Numbered from the stretch's first letter, positions 1 through 10,528 are shown. The stretch is 64,000 nt of DNA from Enterobacter wuhouensis (GCF_004331265.1 NZ_SJOO01000007.1:168181-232180), one strand, 5' to 3'. Numbers and translations: made by a program. The notes: generated from the letters alone by a model not told the origin.

Positions 1-217
1 GCAGCCCGACCTGCGTTCTGCGCTGAGCGCGTACAACGCCCCTTTTTATTATCTCTATGGCGAACGTGACGAGAAGTTCACGGCCATCGCCGCCGAACTG
101 AACGCCGAACGCCACGTTATTCCTCACGCCGGGCACAACGCCCATCGGGAAAATCCCGGTGCGGTTGCCGCGAGCCTGGCACAGATACTGCGTCTTCGAA
201 TAAAGGACACTCTATGA
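1..217 (+). CDS. menH: MenH C-terminal end (SHCHC synthase), partial
   Basis: The window opens inside an ORF read in frame 2 and ending with TGA at 215-217. The visible 71 residues hold GERD, which supplies the catalytic Asp of an alpha/beta hydrolase, and AGHNAH, which supplies the catalytic His. MenH removes pyruvate from SEPHCHC to give SHCHC in menaquinone synthesis. Its stop overlaps the menB start (ATGA at 214-217), as in the men operon of E. coli. The N-terminus is outside the window. The assignment rests on these motifs plus position directly before menB. Confidence 0.9.
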   Translation, partial: QPDLRSALSAYNAPFYYLYGERDEKFTAIAAELNAERHVIPHAGHNAHRENPGAVAASLAQILRLRIKDTL

Positions 218-1071
218 TCTATCCTGATGAACACATGCTTTACGCGCCGGTTGAATGGCAGGACTGCTCCGAAGGTTACACCGACATTCGTTACCACAAG
301 TCCGCCGACGGCATCGCCAAAATCACCATCAACCGTCCGCAGGTGCGCAACGCGTTTCGTCCGCTGACCGTCAAAGAGATGATTCAGGCGCTGGCCGATG
401 CGCGCTATGACGACAACATCGGCGTGATTGTGCTGACCGGCGAAGGTGACAAAGCGTTCTGCTCCGGCGGCGATCAGAAAGTGCGCGGTGACTACGGCGG
501 ATACCAGGACGATGCGGGTACGCACCACCTGAACGTGCTCGACTTCCAGCGCCAGATCCGCACCTGTCCAAAACCGGTTGTCGCGATGGTGGCCGGTTAC
601 TCCATCGGCGGCGGCCACGTGCTGCACATGATGTGCGACCTGACCATTGCTGCGGAAAACGCCATCTTCGGCCAGACCGGCCCGAAAGTCGGTTCCTTCG
701 ACGGCGGCTGGGGCGCATCCTACATGGCGCGCATCGTTGGGCAGAAAAAAGCGCGCGAAATCTGGTTCCTGTGCCGTCAGTACAACGCTCAGGAAGCGCT
801 GGATATGGGCCTGGTCAACACCGTGGTGCCGATTGCCGATCTCGAAAAAGAGACCGTGCGCTGGTGCCGCGAGATGCTGCAAAACAGCCCGATGGCGCTG
901 CGCTGCCTGAAGGCCGCACTGAACGCCGACTGCGACGGTCAGGCGGGCCTGCAGGAGCTGGCGGGTAACGCCACCATGCTGTTCTACATGACCGAAGAGG
1001 GTCAGGAAGGACGCAACGCGTTTAACGAAAAACGCCAGCCGGACTTCAGCAAATACAAACGGAACCCGTAA
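214..1071 (+). CDS. menB: MenB, 1,4-dihydroxy-2-naphthoyl-CoA synthase
   Basis: This 285-residue protein belongs to the crotonase (enoyl-CoA hydratase) family and has the length usual for MenB. It cyclises o-succinylbenzoyl-CoA to 1,4-dihydroxy-2-naphthoyl-CoA, the ring-forming step of menaquinone synthesis in the cytosol. Visible marks are the oxyanion-hole segments around [15 protein letters not shown] (near residue 84) and [11 protein letters not shown] (near residue 129), and the [16 protein letters not shown] block typical of MenB. It overlaps menH by 4 bp, and menC begins at its last base, so the genes are translationally coupled. Confidence 0.98.
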   Translation: MIYPDEHMLYAPVEWQDCSEGYTDIRYHKSADGIAKITINRPQVRNAFRPLTVKEMIQALADARYDDNIGVIVLTGEGDKAFCSGGDQKVRGDYGGYQDDAGTHHLNVLDFQRQIRTCPKPVVAMVAGYSIGGGHVLHMMCDLTIAAENAIFGQTGPKVGSFDGGWGASYMARIVGQKKAREIWFLCRQYNAQEALDMGLVNTVVPIADLEKETVRWCREMLQNSPMALRCLKAALNADCDGQAGLQELAGNATMLFYMTEEGQEGRNAFNEKRQPDFSKYKRNP

Positions 1072-2036
1072 TGCGTCGCGCGCAGGTTTACCGCTGGCAG
1101 ATACCGATGGACGCGGGCGTGGTGCTGCGCGAGCGGCGGTTAAAAACCCGTGACGGACTCTTCGTGCATCTTCGTCAGGGCGAGCGGGAAGGCTGGGGTG
1201 AAGTTTCACCTCTGCCGGGCTTTAGCCTCGAGTCGCTGGATGACGCGCAGGCGGCGCTGCTGGCCTGGGTGCGCGAGTGGCGGGAAGGCGGTAATCCGGC
1301 GCTGCCGGACCTGCCTTCCGCCGCCTTCGGCATCAGCTGCGCGCTGGCGGAGCTGGACGACAGTTTGCCCCTTGAGGCAAATTATCGCGCCGCGCCGCTC
1401 TGCACCGGCGATCCGGACGACCTGTTCGCGCAGCTCTCCGCCATGCCCGGCGAGAAAGTGGCGAAAATCAAAGTTGGCCTGTACGAAGCGGTGCGCGACG
1501 GGATGGTGGCGAATCTGCTGCTGGAAGCGATCCCCGATCTGCGCCTGCGTCTGGACGCCAACCGCGCCTGGACGCCGCTCAAGGCCCAGCAGTTCGCGAA
1601 GTACGTCAACCCGGCCTACCGCAACCGCATCGCGTTTCTGGAAGAACCGTGCAAAACGCGGGACGACTCCCGCGCCTTTGCCCGTGAAACGGGCATTGCG
1701 ATAGCCTGGGATGAAAGCCTGCGCGAACCTGATTTTGCGTTTGTCGCCGAGCCGGGCGTCAGCGCGGTGGTGATCAAGCCGACGCTCACCGGCAGCCTGC
1801 AAAAAGTACGCGAGCAGGTTGAGGCTGCGCACGCCCTGGGCCAGACGGCGGTGATCAGTTCGTCCATTGAGTCCAGCCTCGGGCTGACGCAGCTGGCGCG
1901 CATCGCGGCATGGTTAACGCCGGACACTATCCCCGGCCTCGACACGTTGAGCCTGATGCAGTCCCAGCTTATTCGTCAGTGGCCGGACAGCGCGCTGCCG
2001 TGCCTCGGCGCTGGAGCGCTGGAGCCGCTGCTATGA
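1071..2036 (+). CDS. menC: MenC, o-succinylbenzoate synthase
   Basis: This 321-residue protein is an enolase-superfamily dehydratase that converts SHCHC to o-succinylbenzoate. The barrel carries the KIKVG segment with the catalytic Lys pair (near residue 133), the metal ligands in RLDANRAW (near residue 160) and FLEEP (near 189), and the second Lys in VVIKPTLTG (near 234). Its ATG sits at the menB stop and its TGA overlaps the menE start (ATGA at 2033-2036). All four men genes here are tightly packed and should be one transcript. Confidence 0.97.
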   Translation: MRRAQVYRWQIPMDAGVVLRERRLKTRDGLFVHLRQGEREGWGEVSPLPGFSLESLDDAQAALLAWVREWREGGNPALPDLPSAAFGISCALAELDDSLPLEANYRAAPLCTGDPDDLFAQLSAMPGEKVAKIKVGLYEAVRDGMVANLLLEAIPDLRLRLDANRAWTPLKAQQFAKYVNPAYRNRIAFLEEPCKTRDDSRAFARETGIAIAWDESLREPDFAFVAEPGVSAVVIKPTLTGSLQKVREQVEAAHALGQTAVISSSIESSLGLTQLARIAAWLTPDTIPGLDTLSLMQSQLIRQWPDSALPCLGAGALEPLL

Positions 2037-3394
2037 GGTTTACCGACTGGCCGTGGCGGCACTGGCGCGCGCAGTGGCCCGACAGGCCCGCTCTGCGGCT
2101 GAACGATGAGGTTCTCACCTGGCAACAGCTGTGCGCGCGCGTTGATAGCCTTGCCGCCGGGTTCCATCGTCAGGGCGTGGAGGAAGGCGAGGGGGTAATG
2201 CTGCTCGCCCATAACCATCCGCAGACCCTGCTGGCGTGGCTCGCGCTGCTCCAGTGCGGCGCGCGTATTCTTCCGGTGAACCCTCAGCTGCCGGGACCGC
2301 TGCTGGACGTGCTGATCCCGCCAATGACGCTGCGCCATGCGCTGGTGCTGGACGGCGCGTTTGACGGCTTGCCTTTACTGAGCATGAGCGAGTGTTCAGG
2401 CGATCGTGCAGCCTCGTGGCAGCCGCAGCGCCTGGCCTCTATGACGTTAACCTCAGGCTCGACGGGCCTGCCGAAAGCGGCCGTTCACACCTGCGCGGCG
2501 CATCTTGCCAGCGCGCAGGGCGTGCTGGCGCTGATGCCCTACGGTGATGACGATGACTGGCTGCTGTCGCTGCCGCTGTTCCACGTCTCTGGCCAGGGCA
2601 TTTTGTGGCGCTGGCTGCTGGCGGGCGCGCGGTTAACCGTGCGTGAGAAACAGCCGCTGGAGCAGGCGCTGCAGGGCTGCACCCATGCGTCTCTGGTGCC
2701 GACGCAGCTCTGGCGTTTGCTTCATGCACAGCAGCGTGTTGCGCTGAAGGCCGTTCTGCTCGGCGGGGCGGCCATTCCCGTTGAGCTGACGGCGAAGGCG
2801 CGGGAGAAAGGCATTCGTACCTTCTGCGGTTACGGCCTGACGGAGTTTGCCTCAACCGTTTGCGCGAAAGCGGCGGACGGCGAGCCGGATGTGGGAACCG
2901 CCCTGCCGGGTCGGGAAGTGAAGCTGGTCGAGGGGGAAATCTGGATCAAAGCGCAAAGCATGGCGGCGGGCTACTGGCGAGACGGTGCGCTTCTTCCGCT
3001 CACTAACGCGCAGGGCTGGTTTGCCACCCGCGATCGCGGGGAATGGCAAAACGGTCGTCTGACGATTTTAGGTCGTATGGACAACCTCTTTTTCAGCGGA
3101 GGAGAGGGGATCCAACCCGAATCGCTGGAGCGCGTTATCGCCACGCATCCGCAGATAAGCCAGGTGTTTATCGTCCCGCTGGACGACGCCGAGTTCGGAC
3201 AGCGTCCGGTGGCGGTGGTGGAGTGCGAGCCGGGAACGGATATCGCGCAATTCCCTGACTGGATCCAGGGCAGGCTGGCGCGTTTTGAACAGCCGGTGCA
3301 CTGGCTGGCACTGCCCGCAGAGCTAAAAAATGGCGGGATTAAAATCTCCCGCCAGGCGTTAAAACAGTGGGTCAATGCCCTGCTTAGAAGCTGA
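2033..3394 (+). CDS. menE: MenE, o-succinylbenzoate-CoA ligase
   Basis: This acyl-adenylate ligase (453 residues from the ATG at 2033) activates o-succinylbenzoate to its CoA thioester for MenB. The P-loop-like [11 protein letters not shown] lies near residue 140, the GYGLTEF adenylate motif near 260, and the TRDRGEW and LGRMDN hinge motifs follow. An in-frame extension back to 1910 exists but lies inside menC; the 2033 start overlaps the menC stop in the usual ATGA fashion. The gene ends base-to-base against the convergent tctA. In E. coli pmrD and the arn genes follow menE; here the tct cluster does. Confidence 0.95.
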   Translation: MRFTDWPWRHWRAQWPDRPALRLNDEVLTWQQLCARVDSLAAGFHRQGVEEGEGVMLLAHNHPQTLLAWLALLQCGARILPVNPQLPGPLLDVLIPPMTLRHALVLDGAFDGLPLLSMSECSGDRAASWQPQRLASMTLTSGSTGLPKAAVHTCAAHLASAQGVLALMPYGDDDDWLLSLPLFHVSGQGILWRWLLAGARLTVREKQPLEQALQGCTHASLVPTQLWRLLHAQQRVALKAVLLGGAAIPVELTAKAREKGIRTFCGYGLTEFASTVCAKAADGEPDVGTALPGREVKLVEGEIWIKAQSMAAGYWRDGALLPLTNAQGWFATRDRGEWQNGRLTILGRMDNLFFSGGEGIQPESLERVIATHPQISQVFIVPLDDAEFGQRPVAVVECEPGTDIAQFPDWIQGRLARFEQPVHWLALPAELKNGGIKISRQALKQWVNALLRS

Positions 3395-4909
3395 TCAGCC
3401 GACGTCCGGCTGAGGCTTGCGCTGGCGCCGACGCACCAGGCGCAGTACCGGCGGCACCACAATGACCACGATCGCCATCGCCAGCAGAACCTTCGTCACG
3501 CTGCTCTCCCACAGGATCGCCATATTGCCGTTGCTGATGGAAAGGGCGCGGCGCAGGTTTTGCTCCAGCATCTCACCCAGTACGAAGCCTAAAATCAGCG
3601 GCGACATCGGGAAGTGCATCTTGCGTAAGATGTACCCCAGCACGCCAAGCAGCACCATCAGCACCAGGTCGAAGGTTGTGCTGTGCACCGCGTACACCCC
3701 AACCGCAGAGACGGCGGCGATAGCCGGAACCAGGAACCACAGGGGAATGGTCAGCATGCGGGTGAACAGGCCGATCAGCGGAATGTTCATCACCAGCAGC
3801 ATCACGTTGGCAATCAGCAGCGCCGCAATTAGGCCCCAGACGATATCCGGCTGCTCTGTGAACATCGCCGGGCCCGGGGTAATGTTATAGAGCGTCAGCG
3901 CGCCCATCATCACCGCCGTGGTGCCGGAGCCCGGCACGCCGAGCGTCAGCATCGGGATAAACGAGCCGCAGGCCGAGGCGTTATTGGCCGCCTCTGGCGC
4001 AGCGACGCCGCGAATATCGCCTTTGCCGAAGCTGTCGCTGTTGCCGCTCAGCTTTTTCTCGGTCATGTAGGTGATGGCGCTGGCGATGGTTGCCCCCGCG
4101 CCGGGCAGGACGCCGACGAAGAAGCCAATCACCGACGAACGCAGGGTGGCACCGATACACTGCGCCCCCTCTTTGGCGTTAAAGAGCATTCGGCCGGTCT
4201 TGCGCACCAGCGTCTGCCCGCTGCTGGTATGTTCCAGCATCAGTAAGATCTCCGATACAGAGAACAGGCCAATCACGACGACGATAAACTGCACGCCGTC
4301 GGACAGGTGAACGCTGTCGAAGGTGAAGCGATAAACCCCGGTGTTGGCGTCAACGCCGACGGTGGCCAGACTGAGGCCAATCAGCGCGGACAAAAACGAT
4401 TTGAGCGGGTTCTGCGCCATCATGCTGCCGAGGCAGGCGATAGCAAACACCATCAGCGCAAAATACTCCGCCGGGCCAAACGCCAGCGACCACTGGGCCA
4501 GCGCAGGGGCGAACAGAATGATGCCGCCAATGGCGATCATGGAGCCAAAGAACGAGCTGACGGCGGAAATAGAGAGCGCCACGCCGCCGCGACCCTGCTG
4601 CGCCATCGGATAACCGTCGAGGGCGGTCATAATGGCGGCGGCATCGCCGGGAACGTTGAGCAGTATCGACGAGATACGTCCGCCGTATTCGCAGCCGATA
4701 TAGACCGTTGCCAGCAGGATCAGCGCGGACTCCGCCGGCAGGTGCAGGGCAAAGGCCAGCGGCAGTAAAATCGCCACGCCGTTGATGGGGCCCAGGCCGG
4801 GCAGCAGGCCGACGATCGTCCCCACAAAGCAGCCGATCAGGGCAATCACCAGGTTTTCAGGGGTCATCGCCACCGCGAACCCCTGCGAGAGGTAAATCCA
4901 GGTATCCAT
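3395..4909 (-). CDS. tctA: TctA, large membrane subunit of tripartite tricarboxylate transporter
   Basis: This 504-residue protein has about a dozen hydrophobic segments and the signatures of the TctA (DUF112) family: [17 protein letters not shown] near residue 37, [15 protein letters not shown] near 75, and [14 protein letters not shown] near 265. It is the large permease subunit that moves citrate or related tricarboxylates, driven by an ion gradient and dependent on the periplasmic binding protein TctC. It is last in the leftward tctCBA operon, 11 bp after tctB. The substrate is inferred from family and from the adjacent TctDE regulators. Confidence 0.95.
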   Translation of the reverse strand: MDTWIYLSQGFAVAMTPENLVIALIGCFVGTIVGLLPGLGPINGVAILLPLAFALHLPAESALILLATVYIGCEYGGRISSILLNVPGDAAAIMTALDGYPMAQQGRGGVALSISAVSSFFGSMIAIGGIILFAPALAQWSLAFGPAEYFALMVFAIACLGSMMAQNPLKSFLSALIGLSLATVGVDANTGVYRFTFDSVHLSDGVQFIVVVIGLFSVSEILLMLEHTSSGQTLVRKTGRMLFNAKEGAQCIGATLRSSVIGFFVGVLPGAGATIASAITYMTEKKLSGNSDSFGKGDIRGVAAPEAANNASACGSFIPMLTLGVPGSGTTAVMMGALTLYNITPGPAMFTEQPDIVWGLIAALLIANVMLLVMNIPLIGLFTRMLTIPLWFLVPAIAAVSAVGVYAVHSTTFDLVLMVLLGVLGYILRKMHFPMSPLILGFVLGEMLEQNLRRALSISNGNMAILWESSVTKVLLAMAIVVIVVPPVLRLVRRRQRKPQPDVG

Positions 4910-4920
4910 AGCGTGCTCCG

Positions 4921-5352
4921 TCAGTTAAACCATGCGCCAAGGGGTAGGGTCACGTCCAGCAGGCGGTCGAAGGCGTACCAGAGCAAAATGCCCAGCACCG
5001 CGCCCGACAGCCCGGCCGCGGGCAGGGTAGCGTTAAACAACATGCCGATGACCATCGTCAGAATGGCGGTAGCAACCGGGAAGCCGAGCCATTCAAAGCC
5101 CCAGGCGTACATCAGCAGCACGATCACCATCACCAGCAGGCGTTGTAAAATCCGACGTGGCGGCCACTCCACGGTATCCGGATGGCGCAGCAGCAGCGCC
5201 ACCGAGCAGAGCAGCATCAGGCCGACAATGCCCATCGGGAAGGGGCGCGGCCCCACGGGTTCATAGCTGTACTCGCTGTGGATCTGCCAGGCGACGAACA
5301 GTCCGCCTACGCAGAGCAGCAGCCATATCCCGGCAAAAATACGATCGCTCAT
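4921..5352 (-). CDS. tctB: TctB, small membrane subunit of tripartite tricarboxylate transporter
   Basis: This 143-residue protein with four predicted membrane helices matches the TctB (DUF1468) family in length, hydrophobicity and position between tctC and tctA. It pairs with TctA in the inner membrane. The PVGPRPFPMGIVGLML segment near residue 32 is a typical TctB loop. It starts 11 bp after the tctC stop, consistent with co-transcription. Confidence 0.92.
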   Translation of the reverse strand: MSDRIFAGIWLLLCVGGLFVAWQIHSEYSYEPVGPRPFPMGIVGLMLLCSVALLLRHPDTVEWPPRRILQRLLVMVIVLLMYAWGFEWLGFPVATAILTMVIGMLFNATLPAAGLSGAVLGILLWYAFDRLLDVTLPLGAWFN

Positions 5353-5363
5353 AGCGTCTCCGG

Positions 5364-6347
5364 TTATTTCGCCAGGCCAAAGGCTTTCGCCTGCTCGCGG
5401 TAGTCATTCACCTGTTTTTTGACGTAATCATCCAGCTGCTGACCGTTGAGGTTGAACTCAAACAGCCCGCGCAGATCGCGCTGCTTTTTGAACGCGTCGG
5501 TCTGCTGAAGTTTGGCGAAGGTCTCAACCCACCACTGGTACTCGGCGTCGGTCACTTTTGGCCCAACGAAGAAGCCGCGAATGATCGGCCAGACCAGGTT
5601 ATAGCCCTGCTCTTTGGCGGTAGGAACGTTCGCCAGCTGGCCCGGCAGGCGGTTTTCCGCGAAGACCGCCAGCACGCGGATTTTGTCCCCGCTCAGGTAA
5701 GGCACCATTTCACTGAGATCGCCGGAGACCGCCTGAACGTGGTTGCCCATCAGCGCCGTGACCGGCTCGCCGCCGCCTTCAAAGGCCACGTAGCGCATCT
5801 TGTGCGGATCGACCTTTGCCTGCTGCGCCAGCAGGGCGGCTTTCATCCAGTCCTGGCTGCCGATCGACGCGCCCGCGCCAATCACCACGCTGTTCGGATC
5901 TTTTTCCATTGCGGTCAGCAGATCTTTCAGGGATTTCCACGGGGAGTCCGTGCGCACGGCGATCATGCCGTAATCCGTTCCCACAGTCGCGAGCCAGCGC
6001 ACGTCGTTCACGTCGTAACGGCCAAATTTCCCCTGAGACAGGTTCAGCAGCGAGCCGCCGGAGAAGGCCACCACGGTGCCGGCTTCGGCAGGGCGCTGCG
6101 CCACGATGGCGTTGTAGGCTACCGCGCCCACGCCGCCGGGCATGTAGGTGACGCGCATCGGCTTCTCGATGGCCTTCGTCTCCAGCAGGCTGACCTGAAT
6201 CAGCTTGCAGGTCAGGTCGAAGCCGCCGCCGGGCTTAGCCGGGGCGATGCACTCCGTGCGGGACGGAGCGTCCTGCGCCTGGACGACAGACGCGCTCAAC
6301 AGCAATACGCTTGCAGCAAAAGTCGAAAGTAATTGTTTTTTCATCAT
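5364..6347 (-). CDS. tctC: TctC, periplasmic tricarboxylate-binding protein
   Basis: This 327-residue protein starts with a Sec signal peptide (KK near the N-terminus, hydrophobic stretch, VVQAQD cleavage region near residue 25) and continues as a Bug/TctC-type extracytoplasmic receptor. The APAKPGGGFDLTCK segment and VTYMPGGVGAVAYN form the family's ligand-binding loops. It delivers citrate-like substrates to TctAB. It is the first gene of the leftward operon, and its 147-bp intergenic region with divergent tctD should hold both promoters. Confidence 0.95.
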   Translation of the reverse strand: MMKKQLLSTFAASVLLLSASVVQAQDAPSRTECIAPAKPGGGFDLTCKLIQVSLLETKAIEKPMRVTYMPGGVGAVAYNAIVAQRPAEAGTVVAFSGGSLLNLSQGKFGRYDVNDVRWLATVGTDYGMIAVRTDSPWKSLKDLLTAMEKDPNSVVIGAGASIGSQDWMKAALLAQQAKVDPHKMRYVAFEGGGEPVTALMGNHVQAVSGDLSEMVPYLSGDKIRVLAVFAENRLPGQLANVPTAKEQGYNLVWPIIRGFFVGPKVTDAEYQWWVETFAKLQQTDAFKKQRDLRGLFEFNLNGQQLDDYVKKQVNDYREQAKAFGLAK

Positions 6348-6494
6348 TTATCCTCACGCCGGAAAACCGGGGGTACGGGTACAGGTCTTTTTTCTGATTA
6401 TGTGAACCGCCTTGTAGCGGTTCCGTTGCGTGATTGTTAAAACAATAACCTTTCATTTCCCTTTCACTGCGACAACAACTTTACAGGATGTGAT
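6348..6494. promoter_or_regulatory. tctC/tctD divergent promoter region
   Basis: The 147-bp gap separates divergent tctC and tctD. It contains an imperfect dyad around 6404-6423, GAACCGCCTTGTAGCGGTTC, whose arms GAACCGC and GCGGTTC are perfect inverted copies with a 6-base loop. This could be a TctD target or a hairpin in the tctC leader. No promoter boxes were assigned with confidence. Confidence 0.5.
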
Positions 6495-7169
6495 ATGCGT
6501 CTCTTACTCGCGGAAGATAATCGTGAGCTGGCTCACTGGCTGGAGAAAGCGCTGGTGCAGGGAGGTTTTGCCGTGGACTGCGTTAACGATGGAAGGGCGG
6601 CGGACCATCTGCTGCAGGGGGAAAACTATGCCGTTGCGATTCTGGACATCGGCATGCCCGGCTTCGACGGGCTGGAGGTGGTCCACCGCCTGCGAAAGCG
6701 CGGGCAGACGCTTCCCGTGCTGTTTCTCACCGCCCGCAGCAACGTGGCGGACAGGGTGAAGGGGTTGAACGCCGGGGCGGATGACTATCTGCCGAAGCCC
6801 TTCGAGCTGGAAGAGCTTGATGCGCGCCTGCGCGCGCTGCTGCGCCGAAGCGAAGGACGCACGCAGGAGCGCCAGCTTCTGGGGGCGCTGGAGTATGACG
6901 ATGAAGGCTTTTTCATGCTGCACGATGAACCGCTCTCCCTGACGCCGCGCGAACTTTCCCTGCTGAAGGTGCTGATGCATCGCCGGACCCGGCCCGTCTC
7001 GCGGCAGCAATTATTCGACCAGGTGTTCAGCCTGAACGATGACGTCAGCCCGGAGAGCATCGATCTCTATATTCATCGCCTGCGCAAGAAGCTGAGCGGC
7101 AGCGGCGTGAAGATCACCACCCTGCGCGGGCTGGGCTACGTGCTGGAGTGCGGCGATGAAGTGGGCTAA
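6495..7169 (+). CDS. tctD: TctD, OmpR-family response regulator
   Basis: This 224-residue response regulator has an N-terminal receiver (acidic pair AEDN near residue 7, phospho-acceptor Asp in AILDIGMPG at residue 51, Lys in LPKPFE near 102) and a C-terminal winged helix with SLTPRELSLLKVL and the ESIDLYIHRLRKKL recognition region. TctD is known to control the tricarboxylate transport operon, which lies divergently upstream here. Its 3' end overlaps tctE by 14 bp. Confidence 0.94.
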   Translation: MRLLLAEDNRELAHWLEKALVQGGFAVDCVNDGRAADHLLQGENYAVAILDIGMPGFDGLEVVHRLRKRGQTLPVLFLTARSNVADRVKGLNAGADDYLPKPFELEELDARLRALLRRSEGRTQERQLLGALEYDDEGFFMLHDEPLSLTPRELSLLKVLMHRRTRPVSRQQLFDQVFSLNDDVSPESIDLYIHRLRKKLSGSGVKITTLRGLGYVLECGDEVG

Positions 7170-8565
7170 GCCGCAGTCGCTTTATCTGCAGCTATTGCTC
7201 TTTCTGGGCTTACCGCTGCTGCTGTTGTGGGGACTGTCGGCGTTTAACAGCTACGTTAGCGCCCTGCAGGCGGCGACGCAGGCGTATGACCGAACGCTGC
7301 TATCGTCGGCGCGAACGGTGTCAGAGCGGCTGGTGGTTCACGACGGCAGGCTGGAGGTCAACGTACCCTGGGTGGTGCTCGACAGCTTCGAGCTTAATAT
7401 GAACGACAGGCTGTACTACAAGGTGGTCGATCCCGACGGGCGGGTGATCTCCGGCTACGACGACCTGCCAAAGATGCCGCCCTCCACGTCGCGCACCACG
7501 CTTTACCCGGCGCTGGCCTGGTTTTATCACACCGAATATCGCGGGCAGGCGATCCGCGTGGCGAAGCTGCTTCAGCCCGTTAATGAGGACAATATCGTCG
7601 GCATGGCGGAGATCTACGTCGCCGAAACGCTGCAGTCCCGTCGCTATCTCGCCAGCCAGCTGCTCTTTTCCTCCTGGGTTTCTCAGGGGCTGCTGGTGCT
7701 GCTGACGCTGATCTTAACGGCCTGGCTGTTGCGCCGCGTGCTCCGCCCGATGCGCCAGCTCTCCTCGCTGATGGTGCGGCGCGAGCCGGGACTGCTGGCG
7801 CCGCTGCCGGAGCTGCTGCCGTGGTCAGAAACCCGCCTGCTGATTGTGGCCTTTAACCGCTACATTGACCGGCTGCGCGGCGTGCTTTCGCGCCAGGAAC
7901 GCTTTAATGCCGACGCCTCTCATCAGCTTAAAACCCCGCTCGCGGTGCTCAAAACGCAGGTCTCGGTGGCTTTAACCCGCAACGATCCCCCGCTGTGGCA
8001 GGAAAGCCTCCGGGCGATGAACGTGACGCTGGATAACACCATTGTGCTGACTGAGCGCCTGCTGCAGCTTTCGGCGGTGAAGCGCAAAGAGCAGGGAGAG
8101 CGCCAGTTCACGCCGGTAGATCTGGTGCAGGTGGTGCAGAACTGCTGCTTTTCCCGGCTGGCGCAGGCGCGCAGCAAAGCGATCGATTTGGGGTACGACG
8201 GCGAACAACAGCCGATGTTGATGGAAGGCGATGTTGTTTTACTGAGCGAACTCTGCGCCAACCTGCTGGATAACGCCATCAAATACACGCCGGAGAGAGG
8301 GATCGTGACGGTTTTCCTGCGCGCGGGTAGCGGGGCGGTTGAGCTAAGCGTAGAGGACAGCGGACCGGGTATTGCAGAAAATCTGATCCCACAGGCCGTG
8401 CTGCCGTTTCACCGTCTCGATAACGTGGGCGACGCGGCCGGATCGGGCATTGGGCTGGCGCTGGCGAGCGATATTGCCCGGCTGCACCGTAGCCATCTGC
8501 AGCTGACGCGCAGCGAAGCCTTAGGCGGACTGAGCGTGAAAATCCGTTTTTTGCTGATGGAATAA
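7156..8565 (+). CDS. tctE: TctE, sensor histidine kinase
   Basis: This 469-residue membrane kinase has an N-terminal helix near residue 12, a periplasmic sensor of about 140 residues, and a second helix near residue 180. A HAMP-like linker, the H-box ADASHQLKTPLAVL (His near residue 256), the N-box ANLLDNAIKYTP and the G-boxes DSGPGIA and GSGIGLAL follow. It is the cognate kinase of TctD, starts inside the tctD 3' end and should sense external tricarboxylates. The ligand is inferred from the neighbouring transporter. Confidence 0.93.
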   Translation: MKWAKPQSLYLQLLLFLGLPLLLLWGLSAFNSYVSALQAATQAYDRTLLSSARTVSERLVVHDGRLEVNVPWVVLDSFELNMNDRLYYKVVDPDGRVISGYDDLPKMPPSTSRTTLYPALAWFYHTEYRGQAIRVAKLLQPVNEDNIVGMAEIYVAETLQSRRYLASQLLFSSWVSQGLLVLLTLILTAWLLRRVLRPMRQLSSLMVRREPGLLAPLPELLPWSETRLLIVAFNRYIDRLRGVLSRQERFNADASHQLKTPLAVLKTQVSVALTRNDPPLWQESLRAMNVTLDNTIVLTERLLQLSAVKRKEQGERQFTPVDLVQVVQNCCFSRLAQARSKAIDLGYDGEQQPMLMEGDVVLLSELCANLLDNAIKYTPERGIVTVFLRAGSGAVELSVEDSGPGIAENLIPQAVLPFHRLDNVGDAAGSGIGLALASDIARLHRSHLQLTRSEALGGLSVKIRFLLME

Positions 8566-8694
8566 AGGCGGATATTATCAAATCGTTACAAACTAATCGT
8601 CCGACGCACGCAGAGTCCATTGATCCCAGAGAGACTCAGGTTAAAATCTCGCGGTTTTGGGACATCTCTAATTAAATTGTGCGGGATCACGACA

Positions 8695-9234
8695 ATGAAA
8701 AAAGTGGCATTGATGGGCTTAGGCCTGATGATTATCTCTTCGGCGGCTAACGCCATCAGCTTTAACGGCTCGGCGGGTCAGGATTATACCCACCTGGGCT
8801 TTGGCCTGGGTACGGAAACCTCCGGCCTGGCGATGACCGGCGGCTGGACGCATAACGATGACGACGGCGATGCGGCAAGCCTCGGCCTGGGTCTGAACGT
8901 TCCGCTGGGCCCGTTCCTGGCGACCGTTGGCGGGAAAGGCATTTACACCAACCCGAACGACGGTGATGAAGGCTACGCGGCGGCAGTGGGCGGCGGCCTG
9001 CAGTGGAAAATCGGCGACAGCTTCGGCCTGTTCGGCGAGTACTATTACTCTCCGGACTCGCTCTCCAGCGGTATTGACAGCTATGAAGAGGCCAACGCCG
9101 GTGCGCGCTGGACCATCATGCGTCCGATCACTATCGAAGCGGGCTATCGTTATCTGAACCTGGCCGGTAAAGACGGCAACCGCGATAACGCGCTGGCCGA
9201 CGGCCCGTACGTGGGCGTGAGCGCAGGCTTCTAA
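8695..9234 (+). CDS. yfaZ: YfaZ-family outer membrane protein
   Basis: This 179-residue protein has a signal peptide (KKVALMGLGLMIISSAANA) followed by alternating beta-strand segments ending in GVSAGF, a C-terminal Phe typical of outer-membrane barrels. It matches the YfaZ family in length and in its position beside yfaY. A longer in-frame start at 8620 would bury the signal peptide, so the ATG at 8695 is preferred. The function of YfaZ is unknown; a small channel is possible. Confidence 0.88.
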   Translation: MKKVALMGLGLMIISSAANAISFNGSAGQDYTHLGFGLGTETSGLAMTGGWTHNDDDGDAASLGLGLNVPLGPFLATVGGKGIYTNPNDGDEGYAAAVGGGLQWKIGDSFGLFGEYYYSPDSLSSGIDSYEEANAGARWTIMRPITIEAGYRYLNLAGKDGNRDNALADGPYVGVSAGF

Positions 9235-9328
9235 TCTCTCCGGCGCGGCGTTCCGTCGCGCCTGTTTCTCTCTTCTCCCTCGTGCCATATGCGTTATAGT
9301 GTTTTGACCATAGAAGTGGGAGAACACA

Positions 9329-10528
9329 ATGATAAACGTGGAAATGCTATCCACTGGCGACGAAGTGCTGCATGGTCAAATTATTGACACCAATGCCGCC
9401 TGGCTCGCCGATGTATTCTTTGAGCAAGGATTACCCTTAACGCGCCGCAACACCGTGGGCGACAATCTTGAGTCGCTGGTGAATATTCTTCGCGAGCGCA
9501 GCGAGCACTGCGACGTGCTGATTGTGAACGGGGGACTCGGCCCCACCAGCGACGATCTCAGCGCGCTGGCCGCCGCCACCGCCAAAGGCGAGGGGCTGGT
9601 ATTGCACGAGGCGTGGCTGACGCAGATGGAACGCTTCTTTTCCGATCGTGGACGCGTGATGGCACCCAGCAACCGCAAGCAGGCCGAAATCCCCGCCAGC
9701 GCGGAGCTGGTGGATAACCCGGTCGGCACCGCCTGTGGATTCGCCGTTCAGCTCAACCGCTGCCTGATGTTCTTCACCCCGGGCGTGCCGTCGGAATTTA
9801 AGGTGATGGTTGAGCAGCAGATCCTGCCCCGCCTTCGCCAGCGCTTTACGCTGCCGGAGCCGCCGCTGTGCCTGCGCCTGACCACTTTTGGCCGCTCGGA
9901 AAGCGATCTGACGCAGAGCCTTGACCACCTGCAGCTGCCGCCGGGCGTCTCGATGGGCTATCGCTCGTCGATGCCAATTATCGAACTCAAGCTGACCGGC
10001 CCGGCGACGGAAAAAGCCGCCATGCTGGCAATATGGCCTGAAGTGCAGCGCGTGGCGGGCGAGAGCCTGATCTTTGAGGGAACGGAAGGGCTGCCCGCGC
10101 AGATCGCGCAGAACCTGCAGGCCCGCCAGCTGAGCGTCACCCTAAGCGAGCAGTTCACCGGCGGCCTGCTGGCGCTGCAGCTTTCGCGTGCCGACGCTCC
10201 CCTGCTGGCAAGTGAAGTCGTGCCGTTCCAGCAGGAGACGCTGGCGCAGACCGCGCGCTGGGCGTCCGAGCGCAGGGTGAAGCATTTTGCCGGGCTGGCG
10301 CTGGCCGTTGGCGGCGTGGACGACGAGCATCTGAATTTTGCCCTCGCGACGCCGGAAGGTACCCACGCCCTGCGGGTGAAAATGAGCATCACGCGCCACA
10401 GCGTGGCGGTGCGGCAGGAAGTGTGCGCCATGATGGCGCTGAACATGCTCCGCCGCTGGCTGAACGGTAAAGAGGTTGCCAGCGAGCACGGCTGGATCAA
10501 CGTCGTAGAATCGCTGTTCGTTGAGTGA
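9329..10528 (+). CDS. yfaY: YfaY, CinA-like protein
   Basis: This 399-residue protein has the MoCF-like N-terminal domain of the CinA family: MLSTGDEVLHGQI near residue 5, VNGGLGPTSDDLSALA near residue 66, and FTPGVPSEF near 148. E. coli YfaY is about the same length and sits next to yfaZ. CinA proteins are linked to NMN deamidation and ADP-ribose pyrophosphatase activity, but in the C-terminal part the usual CinA active-site pattern appears degraded (SEQFTGGLLA in place of a typical AESCTGG). The function is therefore uncertain. Confidence 0.88.
   Translation: MINVEMLSTGDEVLHGQIIDTNAAWLADVFFEQGLPLTRRNTVGDNLESLVNILRERSEHCDVLIVNGGLGPTSDDLSALAAATAKGEGLVLHEAWLTQMERFFSDRGRVMAPSNRKQAEIPASAELVDNPVGTACGFAVQLNRCLMFFTPGVPSEFKVMVEQQILPRLRQRFTLPEPPLCLRLTTFGRSESDLTQSLDHLQLPPGVSMGYRSSMPIIELKLTGPATEKAAMLAIWPEVQRVAGESLIFEGTEGLPAQIAQNLQARQLSVTLSEQFTGGLLALQLSRADAPLLASEVVPFQQETLAQTARWASERRVKHFAGLALAVGGVDDEHLNFALATPEGTHALRVKMSITRHSVAVRQEVCAMMALNMLRRWLNGKEVASEHGWINVVESLFVE

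Noticed and set aside
124..1209. Long minus-strand ORF of 361 codons across menH-menB
   Set aside because: It is the antisense shadow of GC-rich men genes with no motif or start context.
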